DNA of 64,000 nt, taken from contig CANMHT010000007.1 in the NCBI GenBank assembly GCA_947497755.1, positions 62,001 through 126,000 on the forward strand, given 5' to 3'. The stretch's first letter is position 1; the number at the start of each line of letters is the position of its first letter. Shown here in pieces: positions 51,995-62,108 of the stretch. Under the pieces are notes generated by a model, which was not told the origin of the DNA, searched no databases, and worked only from the letters and a program-made list of their open reading frames with translations. The position numbers and the translations under genes are program-made. The DNA is from an uncultured Polaribacter sp. GTDB taxonomy: Bacteria > Bacteroidota > Bacteroidia > Flavobacteriales > Flavobacteriaceae.

Positions 51995-53680
51995 ATGAAA
52001 TACAATAGAAGAAAGTTTATTTCCTTTTTAGGAAAAGCAAGTTTAGGAGTAGCTATTGCTCCACCATTTTTAATTTCTTGTGGGAATACAACTACACCAA
52101 ACAAAATTACTAGTCAAAAAAAATCTAAAGAAGAACTTCTTAGATTAAAAAAATTAGTTTTAGAAGAATTGATTGCTACAGATAAAGATGATCTAATACT
52201 AACCAAAGGGCTAAATTACCATACTATTATAAAATGGGGAGATGCAATTAATCCTGAAGATACTTTTGGATTTAATAACGATTTTACTTGCTTTATTCCT
52301 TTAGATGAAAACAATCCAAATGATGGTTTGTTATGGGTAAATCATGAATATATCAATCCGTTATTTGTTTCTGATTTTGATTTTAATGCCTATAAAAACC
52401 CAAAGCAACACCGAACTATTGAACAGGTAGACAAAGAAATGTACAATGTTGGTGGTACTATTGTAAGAATTAGGCAAGAGAATGGCCAATGGAAAATCGT
52501 TAAAAATGATCCTTTAAACCGAAGAATTACTGCGCAAACACCCATCTCTTTAAATTGGGATACTCCAATTAAAGGAGCATCTACCGTTAGAGGAACCAAT
52601 AGCAATTGCTCTGGAGGAATTACTCCTTGGAATACCTTTATTACTTGTGAAGAAAACTATGATGGCTTTTGGGGAGAAACCGAATACAACGAACAAAATA
52701 TTGCATCACATAGAGCTAGTGATTATGGATGGGAAGATTTTTACAAGTATCCGCCAGAACATTATGGATGGGTTGTTGAAGTAGATCCAAAAAGTGGGAA
52801 TGCTCAAAAACACATTGCGCTAGGAAGGTTTGCTCATGAATGTTGTACTTTATATGAGTTAGAAGACAAACGTGTTGTTGCTTATACTGGCGATGATAAA
52901 AATGATGAATGTTTGTACAAATTCATTTCTTCAAAACAAGGTTCTTTAAAAGAAGGTACATTGTATGTTGCAGATACTGTGAATGGTAAATGGCTGGCTT
53001 TAGATTGGGAAAATCAACCGCAGTTAAAAAAGAAATTTAAAAATCAAACTGAGGTTTTGATTAGAGCAAGAGAAGCAGCTAAACTACTTGGAGCAACGCC
53101 TTTAAACAGACCAGAAGATATTGAAATTGATCCAATTACTGGACATATTCTAGTTACACTAACAAATAATAAAAATAAAAACGACTATCACGGATCCATT
53201 TTAAAAATTGAAGAAACAAATGGAAAATTTGATGCCCTAACTTTTAAAGCTTCAACTTATAAAGCTGGAGGTGAAGAAAGTGGCTTTTCTTGTCCAGATA
53301 ATTTAGCTTTTGATTTGGCTGGAAATCTTTGGATGACTTCTGACATGTCTGGAAGCTCAATGAATAGAGAAGACAAACCTTATATGCCTTTTAAGAACAA
53401 TAGTTTATTTGTGATTCCGAGATATGGTAAAGATGCAGGAAAAGTAATTCGAGTTGCCTCAGCACCAAGAGATGCAGAGTTAACCGGACCTTGGTTTTCT
53501 CCTGATGGAAAAACATTGTTTTTAAGCGTACAACATCCTGGAGAGCAAACAAAAGATTTAAAAAATCCAACCAGTAAATGGCCTTTTGACCAAGATAATA
53601 TTCCGAAATCTGCTGTGGTAGCAATTACTGGAGATTTGATAGAAAAAATGAATGTCTTACATCATATCGAAGCCGAATAA
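51995..53680 (+). CDS. PhoX-family (DUF839) phosphatase-like protein, Tat-exported
   Basis: A 561-residue protein (ATG 51995; TTG 51992 is also in frame). The N-terminus NRRKFISFLGKASLG fits a twin-arginine signal with a following lipoprotein-like Cys (FLISC). The body carries PhoX blocks: ITPWNTFITCEENYDGFWGE, YGWVVEVDP, GRFAHECC, TPLNRPEDIEIDP, FSCPDNLAFD, LTGPWFSPDGKTLFLSVQHPG. PhoX enzymes use Fe3+ and Ca2+ to hydrolyse phosphate esters in the periplasm. It is the sixth member of the operon or an independent end gene (6-bp gap). Activity on phosphate esters is inferred. Confidence 0.85.
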   Translation: MKYNRRKFISFLGKASLGVAIAPPFLISCGNTTTPNKITSQKKSKEELLRLKKLVLEELIATDKDDLILTKGLNYHTIIKWGDAINPEDTFGFNNDFTCFIPLDENNPNDGLLWVNHEYINPLFVSDFDFNAYKNPKQHRTIEQVDKEMYNVGGTIVRIRQENGQWKIVKNDPLNRRITAQTPISLNWDTPIKGASTVRGTNSNCSGGITPWNTFITCEENYDGFWGETEYNEQNIASHRASDYGWEDFYKYPPEHYGWVVEVDPKSGNAQKHIALGRFAHECCTLYELEDKRVVAYTGDDKNDECLYKFISSKQGSLKEGTLYVADTVNGKWLALDWENQPQLKKKFKNQTEVLIRAREAAKLLGATPLNRPEDIEIDPITGHILVTLTNNKNKNDYHGSILKIEETNGKFDALTFKASTYKAGGEESGFSCPDNLAFDLAGNLWMTSDMSGSSMNREDKPYMPFKNNSLFVIPRYGKDAGKVIRVASAPRDAELTGPWFSPDGKTLFLSVQHPGEQTKDLKNPTSKWPFDQDNIPKSAVVAITGDLIEKMNVLHHIEAE

Positions 53681-53783
53681 GAAAGTATACTCACCACGTA
53701 AACACTACTTTAATCAGTTAAAAATCATCCTTTAAGCTGAACTATAATTTTTTTTTATTAATATTGCTCAGCAATTTTTTGTT

Positions 53784-54077
53784 GTGAAAACTTATAAGCA
53801 ATATATAGCCCTATTTTATCTGATATTTTTTATCGGTATAAAATCTGTTGGACTACACGCATTTGCTCATTCTGATACTGAATTTGACAATGACTGTGAT
53901 GTTTGTGAGTTTACCATTAGCTCTAAAAAAGTTCCTTTTATTAAAAATCAACAATTTGAATTAAAAGAACTTTCAGAGCATAATCATCAAGAGAAGACTT
54001 TTGTTGCTTATACCTATCAATTTACACAACAACAAATAGATAACACCCTTTTTTGCAGACCTCCGCCTGTAATTTAA
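53784..54077 (+). CDS. Small exported protein, unknown
   Basis: A 97-residue protein starting at GTG 53784, with signal peptide (YIALFYLIFFIGIKSVGLHAFA) and a mature region with one CxxC (CDVCEF) and several His (HNHQ). Its metal-ligand-rich composition fits the surrounding metal-linked genes. A 104-bp gap separates it from the PhoX-like gene. Start and function uncertain. Confidence 0.5.
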   Translation: MKTYKQYIALFYLIFFIGIKSVGLHAFAHSDTEFDNDCDVCEFTISSKKVPFIKNQQFELKELSEHNHQEKTFVAYTYQFTQQQIDNTLFCRPPPVI

Positions 54078-54197
54078 TTTCACATCTTAATCCATCTAAT
54101 TTACAACTGCTACACAGCAAAATAAGTTAGACTGCACGTATGTATTTCATCATTTTGAAAATACAGCCTATTCAATAAATTAAATTACATATCAATT

Positions 54198-56417
54198 ATG
54201 ATATCTAAAGCATTAATTAAAAATTGCCCAATGGCAGTTTTTATGATTGTTCTTATAAAAGGATATTCTCAGAACAAACAAGAGGTCTTTCCACCTCCTA
54301 CTTTTCCTCCAGAAATAAAAGCTGTAAAAACTACTGGAAAAATAAAAATAGACGGCATTTTAAACGAAACTAGTTGGCAACATGCTCAAACAATTTCTAA
54401 CTTTTATAGAATTGAACCCAAACAAGGCGGAAACTATTTATACACCACAGAAGTAAAAGTACTCTACGATAAAAAGAACCTCTACATTGGAGCATTTTGC
54501 AAAGACACTTTAGGCAAAAAAGGAATACGTGTTCAAGATTTAAAACGAGACTTCAGTTATGGTGAAAACGATGTTTTTGGTGTTCAAATAGATGCACAAA
54601 ACACAAAACAATACGCTGTTTCATTTCAAACTACACCTTATGGAAACCAACGTGATTTACAAGTGTTTAATGGTAGCAACAAAGATCTTGATTGGAATAC
54701 TTTATGGAATGTAAAAACTTCTCGTACAAAAAATGGCTATTATGCTGAGTTTTCTATTCCCTTTAAATCTCTTCGTTATCTACTCTCTAAAGACCATAAA
54801 AATTCTGATTGGGGCATTACTTTTTTTAGATTGGCAAGAAGAAATTATGAACTCACTGTTTTTCCTAAGATTCCACAAGCTTTTGGACCACATAGAATGA
54901 CTTATGCCGCTAAATTGAGAAATTTAGAAGCACCAAAGCCTTCTACCAATATGCAAATTACACCTTATGTTCTTTACAATTACGATATACAAAAAGAAGG
55001 CACAAGAACCATCAATAAAGACAACTCTTCAAAAATTGGTGGAGACCTTAAATGGGCAGTAACTCCAAATGCTGTTGTGGATGTAACTTTTAATACAGAT
55101 TTTGCACAAGCAGATGTTGATAGAGCTGTAAATAATTTAGAGCGGTTTAATGTTTTTTTTCCTGAAAGAAGGCAATTTTTCTTAGAAAACTCAGGAATTT
55201 GGGCTGGCGCAAATAACTCACAAATAAAACCTTTTTTTAGTAGAACAATTGGCTTAAAAGGAAATTTCAATGCAGCTCCAGCTCCAATAGACTTTGGAGG
55301 ACGATTTACCAACAAAACAAAAAAGAATACACTTGGAGCTTTATACGTGAAACAACGTAGTACAAGTAATAGTCCAGATACTCATTTTAGCGTACTTCGT
55401 TATACTCAAAACTACGGAAAAGAAAATAATATTGGATTAATGGTTACTCATCGACTAGATGAAAAAAGCAATAGTTCTGCGCTATCTAACAATACAACTA
55501 TAACCCTAGATGGTTTGATTCGTCCAAAGCAAGAATGGACTATTTCTTATTTAGGATCTGCATCTAAAGATGAAGCAAAAAATTCTTGGGGCTATTCAGG
55601 TTCTTTTTCTGCCAAATACAATACCAATACAATGTATTGGGGATGGCAATCTAACTTTGTAAGTCGCAATTACAATCCTGCTATGGGATTTGTGTATCAA
55701 AAAGATGTGATACAACACAATCCTGGTGGGTATTTTATTTTACGACCAAAAAAATTACAATGGATTAGACGTTGGGATCCTGGAGTATTTGTTCGTTATT
55801 ATCACGATTTTCAAAACCCTTCCAACTTTCAACAAGCAAGTATTTATTTGTTTCCGATTTACATCTTTTTTAGAGATAATAGTTTTGTAGAATATGCGAT
55901 TACTCCCACTTGGCAAAACATTAATTTTAACTTTTCTCCATTAGGAATAGCAATTCCACAAAAAAGATATTTCTATACTAGGCAATTTATTAGATACAAT
56001 TCTGATCGTTCTAAAAAACTTTCTGTCTCTGGAAAGTTTGAATGGGGTAATTTTTACAATGGAAAACGGACTACCTTAACTGCTGGTATACGTTATGCGC
56101 CAATACCAAATGTTAGTTTTTCTACTGATTACGAAAACAATTCGTTAAAAAAGTTAGGGAATTTAAACCAGAACTTAGATACAAATTTATATGCTGCTGG
56201 TATTCGATTGGCATTGAACCCAAAAGTACAATTATCTGGATTTTACCAGTACAATGATTTTACAAAAACTGGAAGGATCAACACAAGATTTAGCTGGGAA
56301 TATTTACCTCAGTCTTTTATCTATCTTGTGTATAATGATACTGAAATGGAATCTTTTAATCCTATAAGAACTCAACAACAATTTATAAGTAAAATAACTT
56401 TTGTTAAACAATTTTAA
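54198..56417 (+). CDS. DUF5916 outer-membrane protein with CBM9-like domain
   Basis: A 739-residue exported protein. After the signal peptide comes a CBM9-like/DOMON domain (about 40-215: GKIKIDGILNETSWQHAQTI, TEVKVLYDKKNLYIGAFCKD) and then a long DUF5916 region with barrel-like strands to the end. The N-terminus (MISKALIKNCPMAVFMIVLI) is a reasonable signal. It precedes the ABC exporter by 16 bp, and may share a transcript with it. Ligand unknown. Confidence 0.82.
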   Translation: MISKALIKNCPMAVFMIVLIKGYSQNKQEVFPPPTFPPEIKAVKTTGKIKIDGILNETSWQHAQTISNFYRIEPKQGGNYLYTTEVKVLYDKKNLYIGAFCKDTLGKKGIRVQDLKRDFSYGENDVFGVQIDAQNTKQYAVSFQTTPYGNQRDLQVFNGSNKDLDWNTLWNVKTSRTKNGYYAEFSIPFKSLRYLLSKDHKNSDWGITFFRLARRNYELTVFPKIPQAFGPHRMTYAAKLRNLEAPKPSTNMQITPYVLYNYDIQKEGTRTINKDNSSKIGGDLKWAVTPNAVVDVTFNTDFAQADVDRAVNNLERFNVFFPERRQFFLENSGIWAGANNSQIKPFFSRTIGLKGNFNAAPAPIDFGGRFTNKTKKNTLGALYVKQRSTSNSPDTHFSVLRYTQNYGKENNIGLMVTHRLDEKSNSSALSNNTTITLDGLIRPKQEWTISYLGSASKDEAKNSWGYSGSFSAKYNTNTMYWGWQSNFVSRNYNPAMGFVYQKDVIQHNPGGYFILRPKKLQWIRRWDPGVFVRYYHDFQNPSNFQQASIYLFPIYIFFRDNSFVEYAITPTWQNINFNFSPLGIAIPQKRYFYTRQFIRYNSDRSKKLSVSGKFEWGNFYNGKRTTLTAGIRYAPIPNVSFSTDYENNSLKKLGNLNQNLDTNLYAAGIRLALNPKVQLSGFYQYNDFTKTGRINTRFSWEYLPQSFIYLVYNDTEMESFNPIRTQQQFISKITFVKQF

Positions 56418-56433
56418 ACCAAAAAACACCTTT

Positions 56434-57147
56434 ATGATAACTACCAAAAACATCACCAAAAAATACGGAGACTTTACCGCTGTAAACAACCTTTCATTTG
56501 AAGTAAAGTCTGGAGAAATACTATGTCTTCTTGGCGCAAATGGTGCAGGAAAATCTACCACCATCAACATGCTATTAAACTTTATCAAACCAAGCTCTGG
56601 TAATGCATTTATTAACGGTTTGGATGTGGTTAAAAACCCTATCAAAACAAAAAGTTTCTTAACCTATATTCCAGAAAACTTAATGCTATACCCTACTTTA
56701 AGTGCTGTTGAGAATTTAGATTATTTCACCAAACTTTCTGGTAAAAATTTTACTAGTAATGAATTAAAATCATTCTTAACACAAGCAGGTTTACAAACTG
56801 AAGCACATGACAACAGAGTAAAAACTTTTTCTAAAGGAATGCGTCAAAAAGTAGGAATCGCTTTGGCAATTGCTAAAGAATCTAAAGTATTATTATTAGA
56901 TGAGCCTACTTCTGGATTGGATCCAAAATCTAGCAATGAGTTTATGGAACTCTTAACCAAAATGAAAAACAATGGTGTTGCAATTTTAATGGCTACCCAT
57001 GATTTATTTAGAGCAAAAGAAGTAAGTACTCATATCGGAATTATGCGCTCTGGTGTATTAGAAAACTATTCCAATACCAATGATGTTTCTTTAAAAGAAT
57101 TGGAAACAATTTATTTAGATATTATGAACTTTAAAAATGTTGGTTAG
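56434..57147 (+). CDS. ABC transporter ATP-binding protein
   Basis: ATG at 56434 preferred; an upstream in-frame start (56401) overlaps the end of the preceding gene and adds no conserved residue. 237 residues with Walker A GANGAGKST, signature TFSKGMRQKVG, Walker B VLLLDEPTSG and switch His in ATHDLFRA. Followed by two DUF3526-type permeases, it is the ATPase of a three-gene exporter. Confidence 0.92.
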   Translation: MITTKNITKKYGDFTAVNNLSFEVKSGEILCLLGANGAGKSTTINMLLNFIKPSSGNAFINGLDVVKNPIKTKSFLTYIPENLMLYPTLSAVENLDYFTKLSGKNFTSNELKSFLTQAGLQTEAHDNRVKTFSKGMRQKVGIALAIAKESKVLLLDEPTSGLDPKSSNEFMELLTKMKNNGVAILMATHDLFRAKEVSTHIGIMRSGVLENYSNTNDVSLKELETIYLDIMNFKNVG

Positions 57148-57148
57148 T

Positions 57149-58552
57149 ATGAAAAGCATCATATTTAAAGAATTAAAAGAGATACGTAGAGATGGGCGTT
57201 TTAAAATAGCCATGGGTATTGTTGTTCTCTTATTAATTATTGCGTCAATTACAGGTATTAATCAATATCAAAAGAACAACCAACAATATAAAGAATCTCT
57301 AAATAAGGAACGTAGCATTTGGGAAACACAAGGAGAAAAAAATCCACATTCTGCAGCACATTATGGCACCTATGCTTTTAAACCAAAATTTGCCTTGTCT
57401 TTATTTGATTATGGAATTACAAAATATACTGGAAATTCTATCTTTTTAGAAGCACATAATAGACACGAAGCTTCATTTAGTGAGGCAAGTGACCAAACTA
57501 GTTTAGCTCGTTTCGGAACACTTTCTATCAATTTTGTTTTGATGTATTTATTTCCTCTAATTATCATTCTAATAGGTTATAATGCATACACTAAAGAGGT
57601 AGAAAACAGAACTTTTACCATGTTAAAAAGTCAAGGAGTGCATCCAATAAAACTTGCTTTAGGGAAATGGATTGCGACTTTTATTCCAATATTTATTTTA
57701 ACAAGTATTATTTTTCTAATCATTGGATTGGTTTTATCGAGTTTAGAAAGTTTTTCTTTTTTTAGTTGGACAAGTTTAGGAGTACTTTTTATTTCGTATG
57801 TCTTTTACTATTTAATCATTACAAGTATTACCATCTTAATTTCGATGTGGAGTCGTTCTTCTGGAATGTCTTTAGTTAACAGTTTGGTTATTTGGATTTT
57901 CTTTAGTTTTATTACACCAAAAATCGCTACAAATTTTGCCAATGGAAATCATCCTTATCCATCAAAATCAGAATTTAGTGAACGTATAGCTGCTGACAAG
58001 AAAAATGGATTGGATGGGCATAATCCTTGGAATAAAGCTGCAAAAAAGTTAGAACAAGAAACATTAAAAAAATACGGTGTAGATAGTATTCACAAACTTC
58101 CTTTTAATTATGCGGGTTATCGAATGCAAAAAGGAGAAGAACATGAAGCGAAAATTTATGAAAAGCATTATAACATTTTAAATGATATCGCTTTAAAACA
58201 AAACAGCGTTTATAAAAACTTGTCTTTTATCTCTCCTTTTATTCCTGTTAGATTTTTCTCAATGGACATAGCAAATACTAGTGATGTTTTACATTGGAAA
58301 TTTACCAAAGCTGCAGAAAAGTATCGTATAGAAAAGCAACAGTTTCTAAATTACGATATCAAAGACAATTCTAAATATGGAGAGCGCGGTTACAAAATGA
58401 GCGCTGAAAAGTTTAAAAAACTACCTAAGTTTAATTTTACTCCTCCTTCATTGTCAGAAATTATTAAAGAAAATACACAAAACATTGTCTTTTTACTTTT
58501 ATGGCTAGCACTTCCTTTAGGAGGTATTCTAATTACTTCTAAAAAAATATAA
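57149..58552 (+). CDS. ABC transporter permease with large periplasmic domain (DUF3526-type), first
   Basis: ATG at 57149 (MKSIIFKELKEIRRDGRF). 467 residues: one membrane segment near the N-terminus (IVVLLLIIASIT), a periplasmic region, then five membrane segments in the middle (NFVLMYLFPLIIILIGY, FIPIFILTSIIFLI and others) and a second periplasmic region rich in Lys before the final segment (FLLLWLALPLGGIL). It overlaps nothing but starts 1 bp after the ATPase stop. Paired permease with the next gene. Confidence 0.85.
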   Translation: MKSIIFKELKEIRRDGRFKIAMGIVVLLLIIASITGINQYQKNNQQYKESLNKERSIWETQGEKNPHSAAHYGTYAFKPKFALSLFDYGITKYTGNSIFLEAHNRHEASFSEASDQTSLARFGTLSINFVLMYLFPLIIILIGYNAYTKEVENRTFTMLKSQGVHPIKLALGKWIATFIPIFILTSIIFLIIGLVLSSLESFSFFSWTSLGVLFISYVFYYLIITSITILISMWSRSSGMSLVNSLVIWIFFSFITPKIATNFANGNHPYPSKSEFSERIAADKKNGLDGHNPWNKAAKKLEQETLKKYGVDSIHKLPFNYAGYRMQKGEEHEAKIYEKHYNILNDIALKQNSVYKNLSFISPFIPVRFFSMDIANTSDVLHWKFTKAAEKYRIEKQQFLNYDIKDNSKYGERGYKMSAEKFKKLPKFNFTPPSLSEIIKENTQNIVFLLLWLALPLGGILITSKKI

Positions 58553-58557
58553 TCATC

Positions 58558-59982
58558 ATGTTTACAAACAATTTAAAATACGAATTAAAACTATTAATAC
58601 GAAGTAATTGGCTTATACTTATTCTACTTAGTATTACTTTACTATTTACGTTTGCAATCTATAATGGAAATAGCAATGTTTCTAAAAGAGAAAATGATAT
58701 TGCTAAAATGAAAGCAGCACTGGCTAAAAAAGACAGTCTAATGCTAGCAAACCTTACCAACATTGAAAAAGGTGAAAAAGTAGATATTCCTTATTGGAGA
58801 ATGCCTACAGAACCTATGACTATTGGATATCGTCATCCTAGATTAGCTATTATGCAGCCGCATGAATTGTCTTTTATTGCTACAGGACAAAGTGATATGT
58901 ATACCCACTTTAAAAGTCCAACCGTATATGGTAATAATTTTGCCTTAGATTATTCTGAAATGGTGAATCCTGTACAATTACTCTTTGGTAATTTTGATTT
59001 AGCCTTTGTTATTATTTACATCTTACCATTGCTAATTATTGCTTTTACTTTTAACGTTTTATCAAAAGAAAAAGAATTAGGAACCTTGCGTTTATTAGGA
59101 GCACAACCAATTTCGGTGATACGTTGGTTATTGCAAAAAATTAGCATTCGATTTCTAATTTTTTCTGTAATCGTTATCGTTGTTTTATTAATAAGTATTT
59201 TTAGTACAACCACTATTCATAATGCTACAGATTTAATAGGATTACTTTTTATGGTAGTCGGATATATTTTATTTTGGTTTGCACTTGCTTGTATTGTGAA
59301 TATCAAAATAAACGATTCTTCTAAAAATGCCTTAACTTTAATAGGATTATGGTTACTTATTGTGATGGTTATCCCTGCAACAATTAACCAAATAGGAAAC
59401 TCAATGTATCCTACTCCTTCTCGTTTAAAAATGATTAATGAAATTCGTTTGATTAAAAAAGAGAATGAAGAAAAGCAAAACGAAATCCTTAATGAATATT
59501 TAAGAAATCATCCAGAGTTTGCTCAAGAAAATGAAAAACAAAAGTTTGGCTTCTGGCACAATTATTTTGCTTCAGAAAAAGTAATGGAAGAAAAAACCAA
59601 ACCTTTGTTAGCTTCTTACGATATTCAATTACAAAAACAGCAAAACTTAATTAGCACATTTAAATACATCTCACCTGCTATATTAATGCAAGAATCATTA
59701 AATAATATTGCAGGAACTTCTGAAAAGCATTATAACGATTATAAAAAACAAGTTGTAGAATTTTCTGATGAATGGAGAAACTATTTAGTACCAATGCTGT
59801 TTAAGAAACAAAAGTTTAATTTGAAAGCTTATAATGACATGCCAGCATTTGTTTACAAAAACAGAATTAAAAACAGTATTTGGATCCATTTAGCGGCAGT
59901 AATTGGAGTTAGTATTCTATTATTTTTAGGTTTTGTAGGGAAGAACCTAAAAGACAAATCAGCTCAAAAACTATCATTATAA
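58558..59982 (+). CDS. ABC transporter permease with large periplasmic domain (DUF3526-type), second
   Basis: 474 residues with the same layout as the preceding permease: N-terminal segment (WLILILLSITLLFTFAI), central membrane bundle (FVIIYILPLLIIAFTFNVLS, FLIFSVIVIVVLL, GLWLLIVMVIPAT) and a C-terminal segment (IHLAAVIGVSILLFLGFVG). Gap of 5 bp to the upstream gene. The pair forms the exporter channel with the ATPase; exported substrate unknown. Confidence 0.85.
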   Translation: MFTNNLKYELKLLIRSNWLILILLSITLLFTFAIYNGNSNVSKRENDIAKMKAALAKKDSLMLANLTNIEKGEKVDIPYWRMPTEPMTIGYRHPRLAIMQPHELSFIATGQSDMYTHFKSPTVYGNNFALDYSEMVNPVQLLFGNFDLAFVIIYILPLLIIAFTFNVLSKEKELGTLRLLGAQPISVIRWLLQKISIRFLIFSVIVIVVLLISIFSTTTIHNATDLIGLLFMVVGYILFWFALACIVNIKINDSSKNALTLIGLWLLIVMVIPATINQIGNSMYPTPSRLKMINEIRLIKKENEEKQNEILNEYLRNHPEFAQENEKQKFGFWHNYFASEKVMEEKTKPLLASYDIQLQKQQNLISTFKYISPAILMQESLNNIAGTSEKHYNDYKKQVVEFSDEWRNYLVPMLFKKQKFNLKAYNDMPAFVYKNRIKNSIWIHLAAVIGVSILLFLGFVGKNLKDKSAQKLSL

Positions 59983-60008
59983 ATTAGTGTATTTATTTTT
60001 TATTTTAA

Positions 60009-60044
60009 CAGAGTCTAGTAATCTTACTAGGCTTTGTTTTTTTT
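60009..60044 (+). terminator. Terminator after the ABC operon
   Basis: CAGAGTCTAGTA pairs with TACTAGGCTTTG around ATCT, followed by eight T. Confidence 0.8.
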
Positions 60045-60218
60045 ATAAACGAAAGATTAAAATCTCTATATAACTGAGTTCTAAACAATCAGCATCACTT
60101 CTATAATTTTTAGTGTTTTTCCTCAAAAAACTAGCTGTGTTAAATGTCGTTAAAGTTTTATACAGACATTTTCAAAAAGCTACATTCGCGCAAAAATTTA
60201 ACCCTCTAAAAAATAAAT

Positions 60219-61178
60219 ATGAGAGAAAAAATACTATCCCTTACCTTACTTTTTTTCGCTTTCACAATTCAAGCACAAATTGTAGCAATTCCAGATGTAA
60301 CTTTTAAAGATGCATTAGTTAACTCCTTATGTGTAGATACTACTGGCAATGGGGTTTATGATAGCGATGTTGACACAAATAATGATGGTGAGATTCAGCT
60401 AAGTGAAGCCCAAGCAGTTTTGCGATTACATGTTGCTAATAAATCTATAAAATCCCTACAAGGAATTGAAGCTTTTACCGAATTAAAAATATTAAACACT
60501 GGGCAAAATCAATTAACTGATATTGATCTATCTAAAAACACAAAACTGGTTAATTTGTTTGTTAATGACAATGCCTTAACAGAAATAGACCTTTCTAAAA
60601 ATTTGTCTTTGGTTATTTTAAACTGTTGGGGAAATCAGCTTAGTAATTTAGAAGTTTCAATGTTAAAAAGCTTATCTATTTTATACTGTTCTTCTAATAA
60701 GTTAACTTCTTTAGATGTTTCTAAAAATCCAAAACTTATCGCTTTATTTTGTTTTTTAAATGATTTAAGCTCACTAAATTTAAAAAACGGACAAAACAAA
60801 TTATTAAGTACAGTTATGGCTAATTTAAATCCTAAATTGCAATGTATTCAGGTAGATGATTCGCAAATAGCTACAGAAAATAGTAATTGGTTAAAAGACA
60901 ATGCTACATTATATCAACAAGACTGTAGTACTTTAAGTATTGATCCTTATGAAATAAACAATAGCATAAAAATAACGCCAAATCCAGTAAGTGATTTGCT
61001 TACAATACATACAAACGACATTGAAAAAGTAGAAATTTTTGACATTCAAGGCGCCTTAATTTTAAGCAAGAAAACCAAGCAACAGCAATTAGATCTTTCC
61101 TTTTTAAAAAAAGGAATTTATTTTTTAAAACTAAAAGCTTCCAATCAATTGTATTCAAAAAAAATCATCAAGCAATAA
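60219..61178 (+). CDS. Secreted leucine-rich-repeat-like protein with T9SS sorting domain
   Basis: A 319-residue protein: signal peptide (LSLTLLFFAFTIQAQ), an acidic EF-hand/dockerin-like loop (DVDTNNDGEIQLSEAQ, possible Ca2+ site), then leucine-rich repeats of about 20-22 residues (LKILNTGQNQLTDIDLSKN, LVILNCWGNQLSNLEVS, LSILYCSSNKLTSLDVSKN) and a C-terminal type A sorting domain (ITPNPVSDLLTIH, GIYFLKLKASNQLYSKKIIKQ) that sends it out through the type IX secretion system. Probably a surface or secreted adhesin; target unknown. Confidence 0.88.
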   Translation: MREKILSLTLLFFAFTIQAQIVAIPDVTFKDALVNSLCVDTTGNGVYDSDVDTNNDGEIQLSEAQAVLRLHVANKSIKSLQGIEAFTELKILNTGQNQLTDIDLSKNTKLVNLFVNDNALTEIDLSKNLSLVILNCWGNQLSNLEVSMLKSLSILYCSSNKLTSLDVSKNPKLIALFCFLNDLSSLNLKNGQNKLLSTVMANLNPKLQCIQVDDSQIATENSNWLKDNATLYQQDCSTLSIDPYEINNSIKITPNPVSDLLTIHTNDIEKVEIFDIQGALILSKKTKQQQLDLSFLKKGIYFLKLKASNQLYSKKIIKQ

Positions 61179-61272
61179 TTTTATAAAACCCTGATTAACT
61201 ACCCTTTAAGAAAAACCTAAAATCAATAAAATAAAGCGTTGATTTTAGAACTAAAAAAAAATCATTTTTTTG

Positions 61273-61303
61273 TTTGCAGTTATCAGAAATCATAATATAT
61301 TTG
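61273..61303 (+). promoter_or_regulatory. Promoter of tRNA-Thr
   Basis: TTTG (61273-61276) and TATATTTG (61296-61303) are separated by 19 bp, the classical Bacteroidota promoter, 22 bp before the tRNA. Confidence 0.8.
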
Positions 61304-61325
61304 CCACGCTTAAAAATAAGCAAAA

Positions 61326-61399
61326 GCCGATGTAGCTCAGCTGGCTAGAGCAGCTGATTTGTAATCAGCAGGTCGGGGGTTCGAGTCCCTTCATCGGCT
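61326..61399 (+). tRNA. tRNA-Thr (anticodon TGT)
   Basis: Acceptor GCCGATG pairs with CATCGGC (61392-61398) plus discriminator T. The anticodon stem GCTGA/TCAGC encloses loop TTTGTAA (anticodon TGT); T arm GGTTCGAGTCC. CCA is not encoded. A hairpin terminator follows closely. Confidence 0.97.
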
Positions 61400-61403
61400 C
61401 TTC

Positions 61404-61433
61404 AAAGTCCTTTCAAAAGAAAGGACTTTTTTT
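61404..61433 (+). terminator. Terminator after tRNA-Thr
   Basis: AAAGTCCTTTC pairs with GAAAGGACTTT around AAAA, then a T-run. Confidence 0.9.
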
Positions 61434-61459
61434 ATTCTCAAAATTGCCTTAATTTTTAG

Positions 61460-61467
61460 TAAATTTG
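61460..61467 (+). promoter_or_regulatory. -7 element for the udk operon
   Basis: TAAATTTG matches TAnnTTTG, 36 bp before the start codon; no strong -33. Confidence 0.4.
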
Positions 61468-61502
61468 TTTTCAATTATAACAGAAAAACAAAGATTCATT
61501 TT

Positions 61503-62108
61503 ATGCTAATAATTGGTATTGCTGGAGGTACAGGAAGCGGAAAAACAACAGTTGTAAATAAAATAATACAAGAACTTCCTACCGACGAAGTTTGCGTAAT
61601 TTCTCAAGACTCTTATTACAACGCTACAGATAATTTAAGTTACGAAGAGCGTACAAAAATAAATTTTGATCATCCAAGGGCTATTGATTTCGACTTAATC
61701 ATTGAACATTTAAAAGATTTAAAAGCTGGTAAAACAGTAGATCAACCTGTATATTCTTTTGTAACACATAATAGAACAAAAGATGTAATTAAAACGCATC
61801 CAAGAAAAGTAGTTATTGTAGAAGGTATTTTAATTTTTAATAATGAAGAATTAAGAGATCTTTTTGATATTAAAATATTTGTTCATGCAGATACAGATGA
61901 ACGTCTAATTAGAAGGGTACGTAGAGATATTAATGAAAGAGGTAGAGATGTCAATGAAGTATTAAGCAGATATCAGGATACTTTAAAACCAATGCATCAA
62001 CAATTTATTGAGCCAACAAAAAATTATGCAGACATTATAATTCCAAATGATAGGCACAATAATGTTGCTGTTGATATAGTTAGAACAGTAATTACGAACA
62101 AACTATAA
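61503..62108 (+). CDS. udk: Uridine/cytidine kinase
   Basis: A 201-residue kinase that phosphorylates uridine and cytidine for pyrimidine salvage. Walker A GGTGSGKTT (about 8-16), the substrate/catalytic segments VISQDSYYN and FDHPRAIDFDL, and the lid RRVRRDINERGRD are intact. The last base overlaps the next start. It heads a compact three-gene run of unrelated housekeeping genes. Confidence 0.94.
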   Translation: MLIIGIAGGTGSGKTTVVNKIIQELPTDEVCVISQDSYYNATDNLSYEERTKINFDHPRAIDFDLIIEHLKDLKAGKTVDQPVYSFVTHNRTKDVIKTHPRKVVIVEGILIFNNEELRDLFDIKIFVHADTDERLIRRVRRDINERGRDVNEVLSRYQDTLKPMHQQFIEPTKNYADIIIPNDRHNNVAVDIVRTVITNKL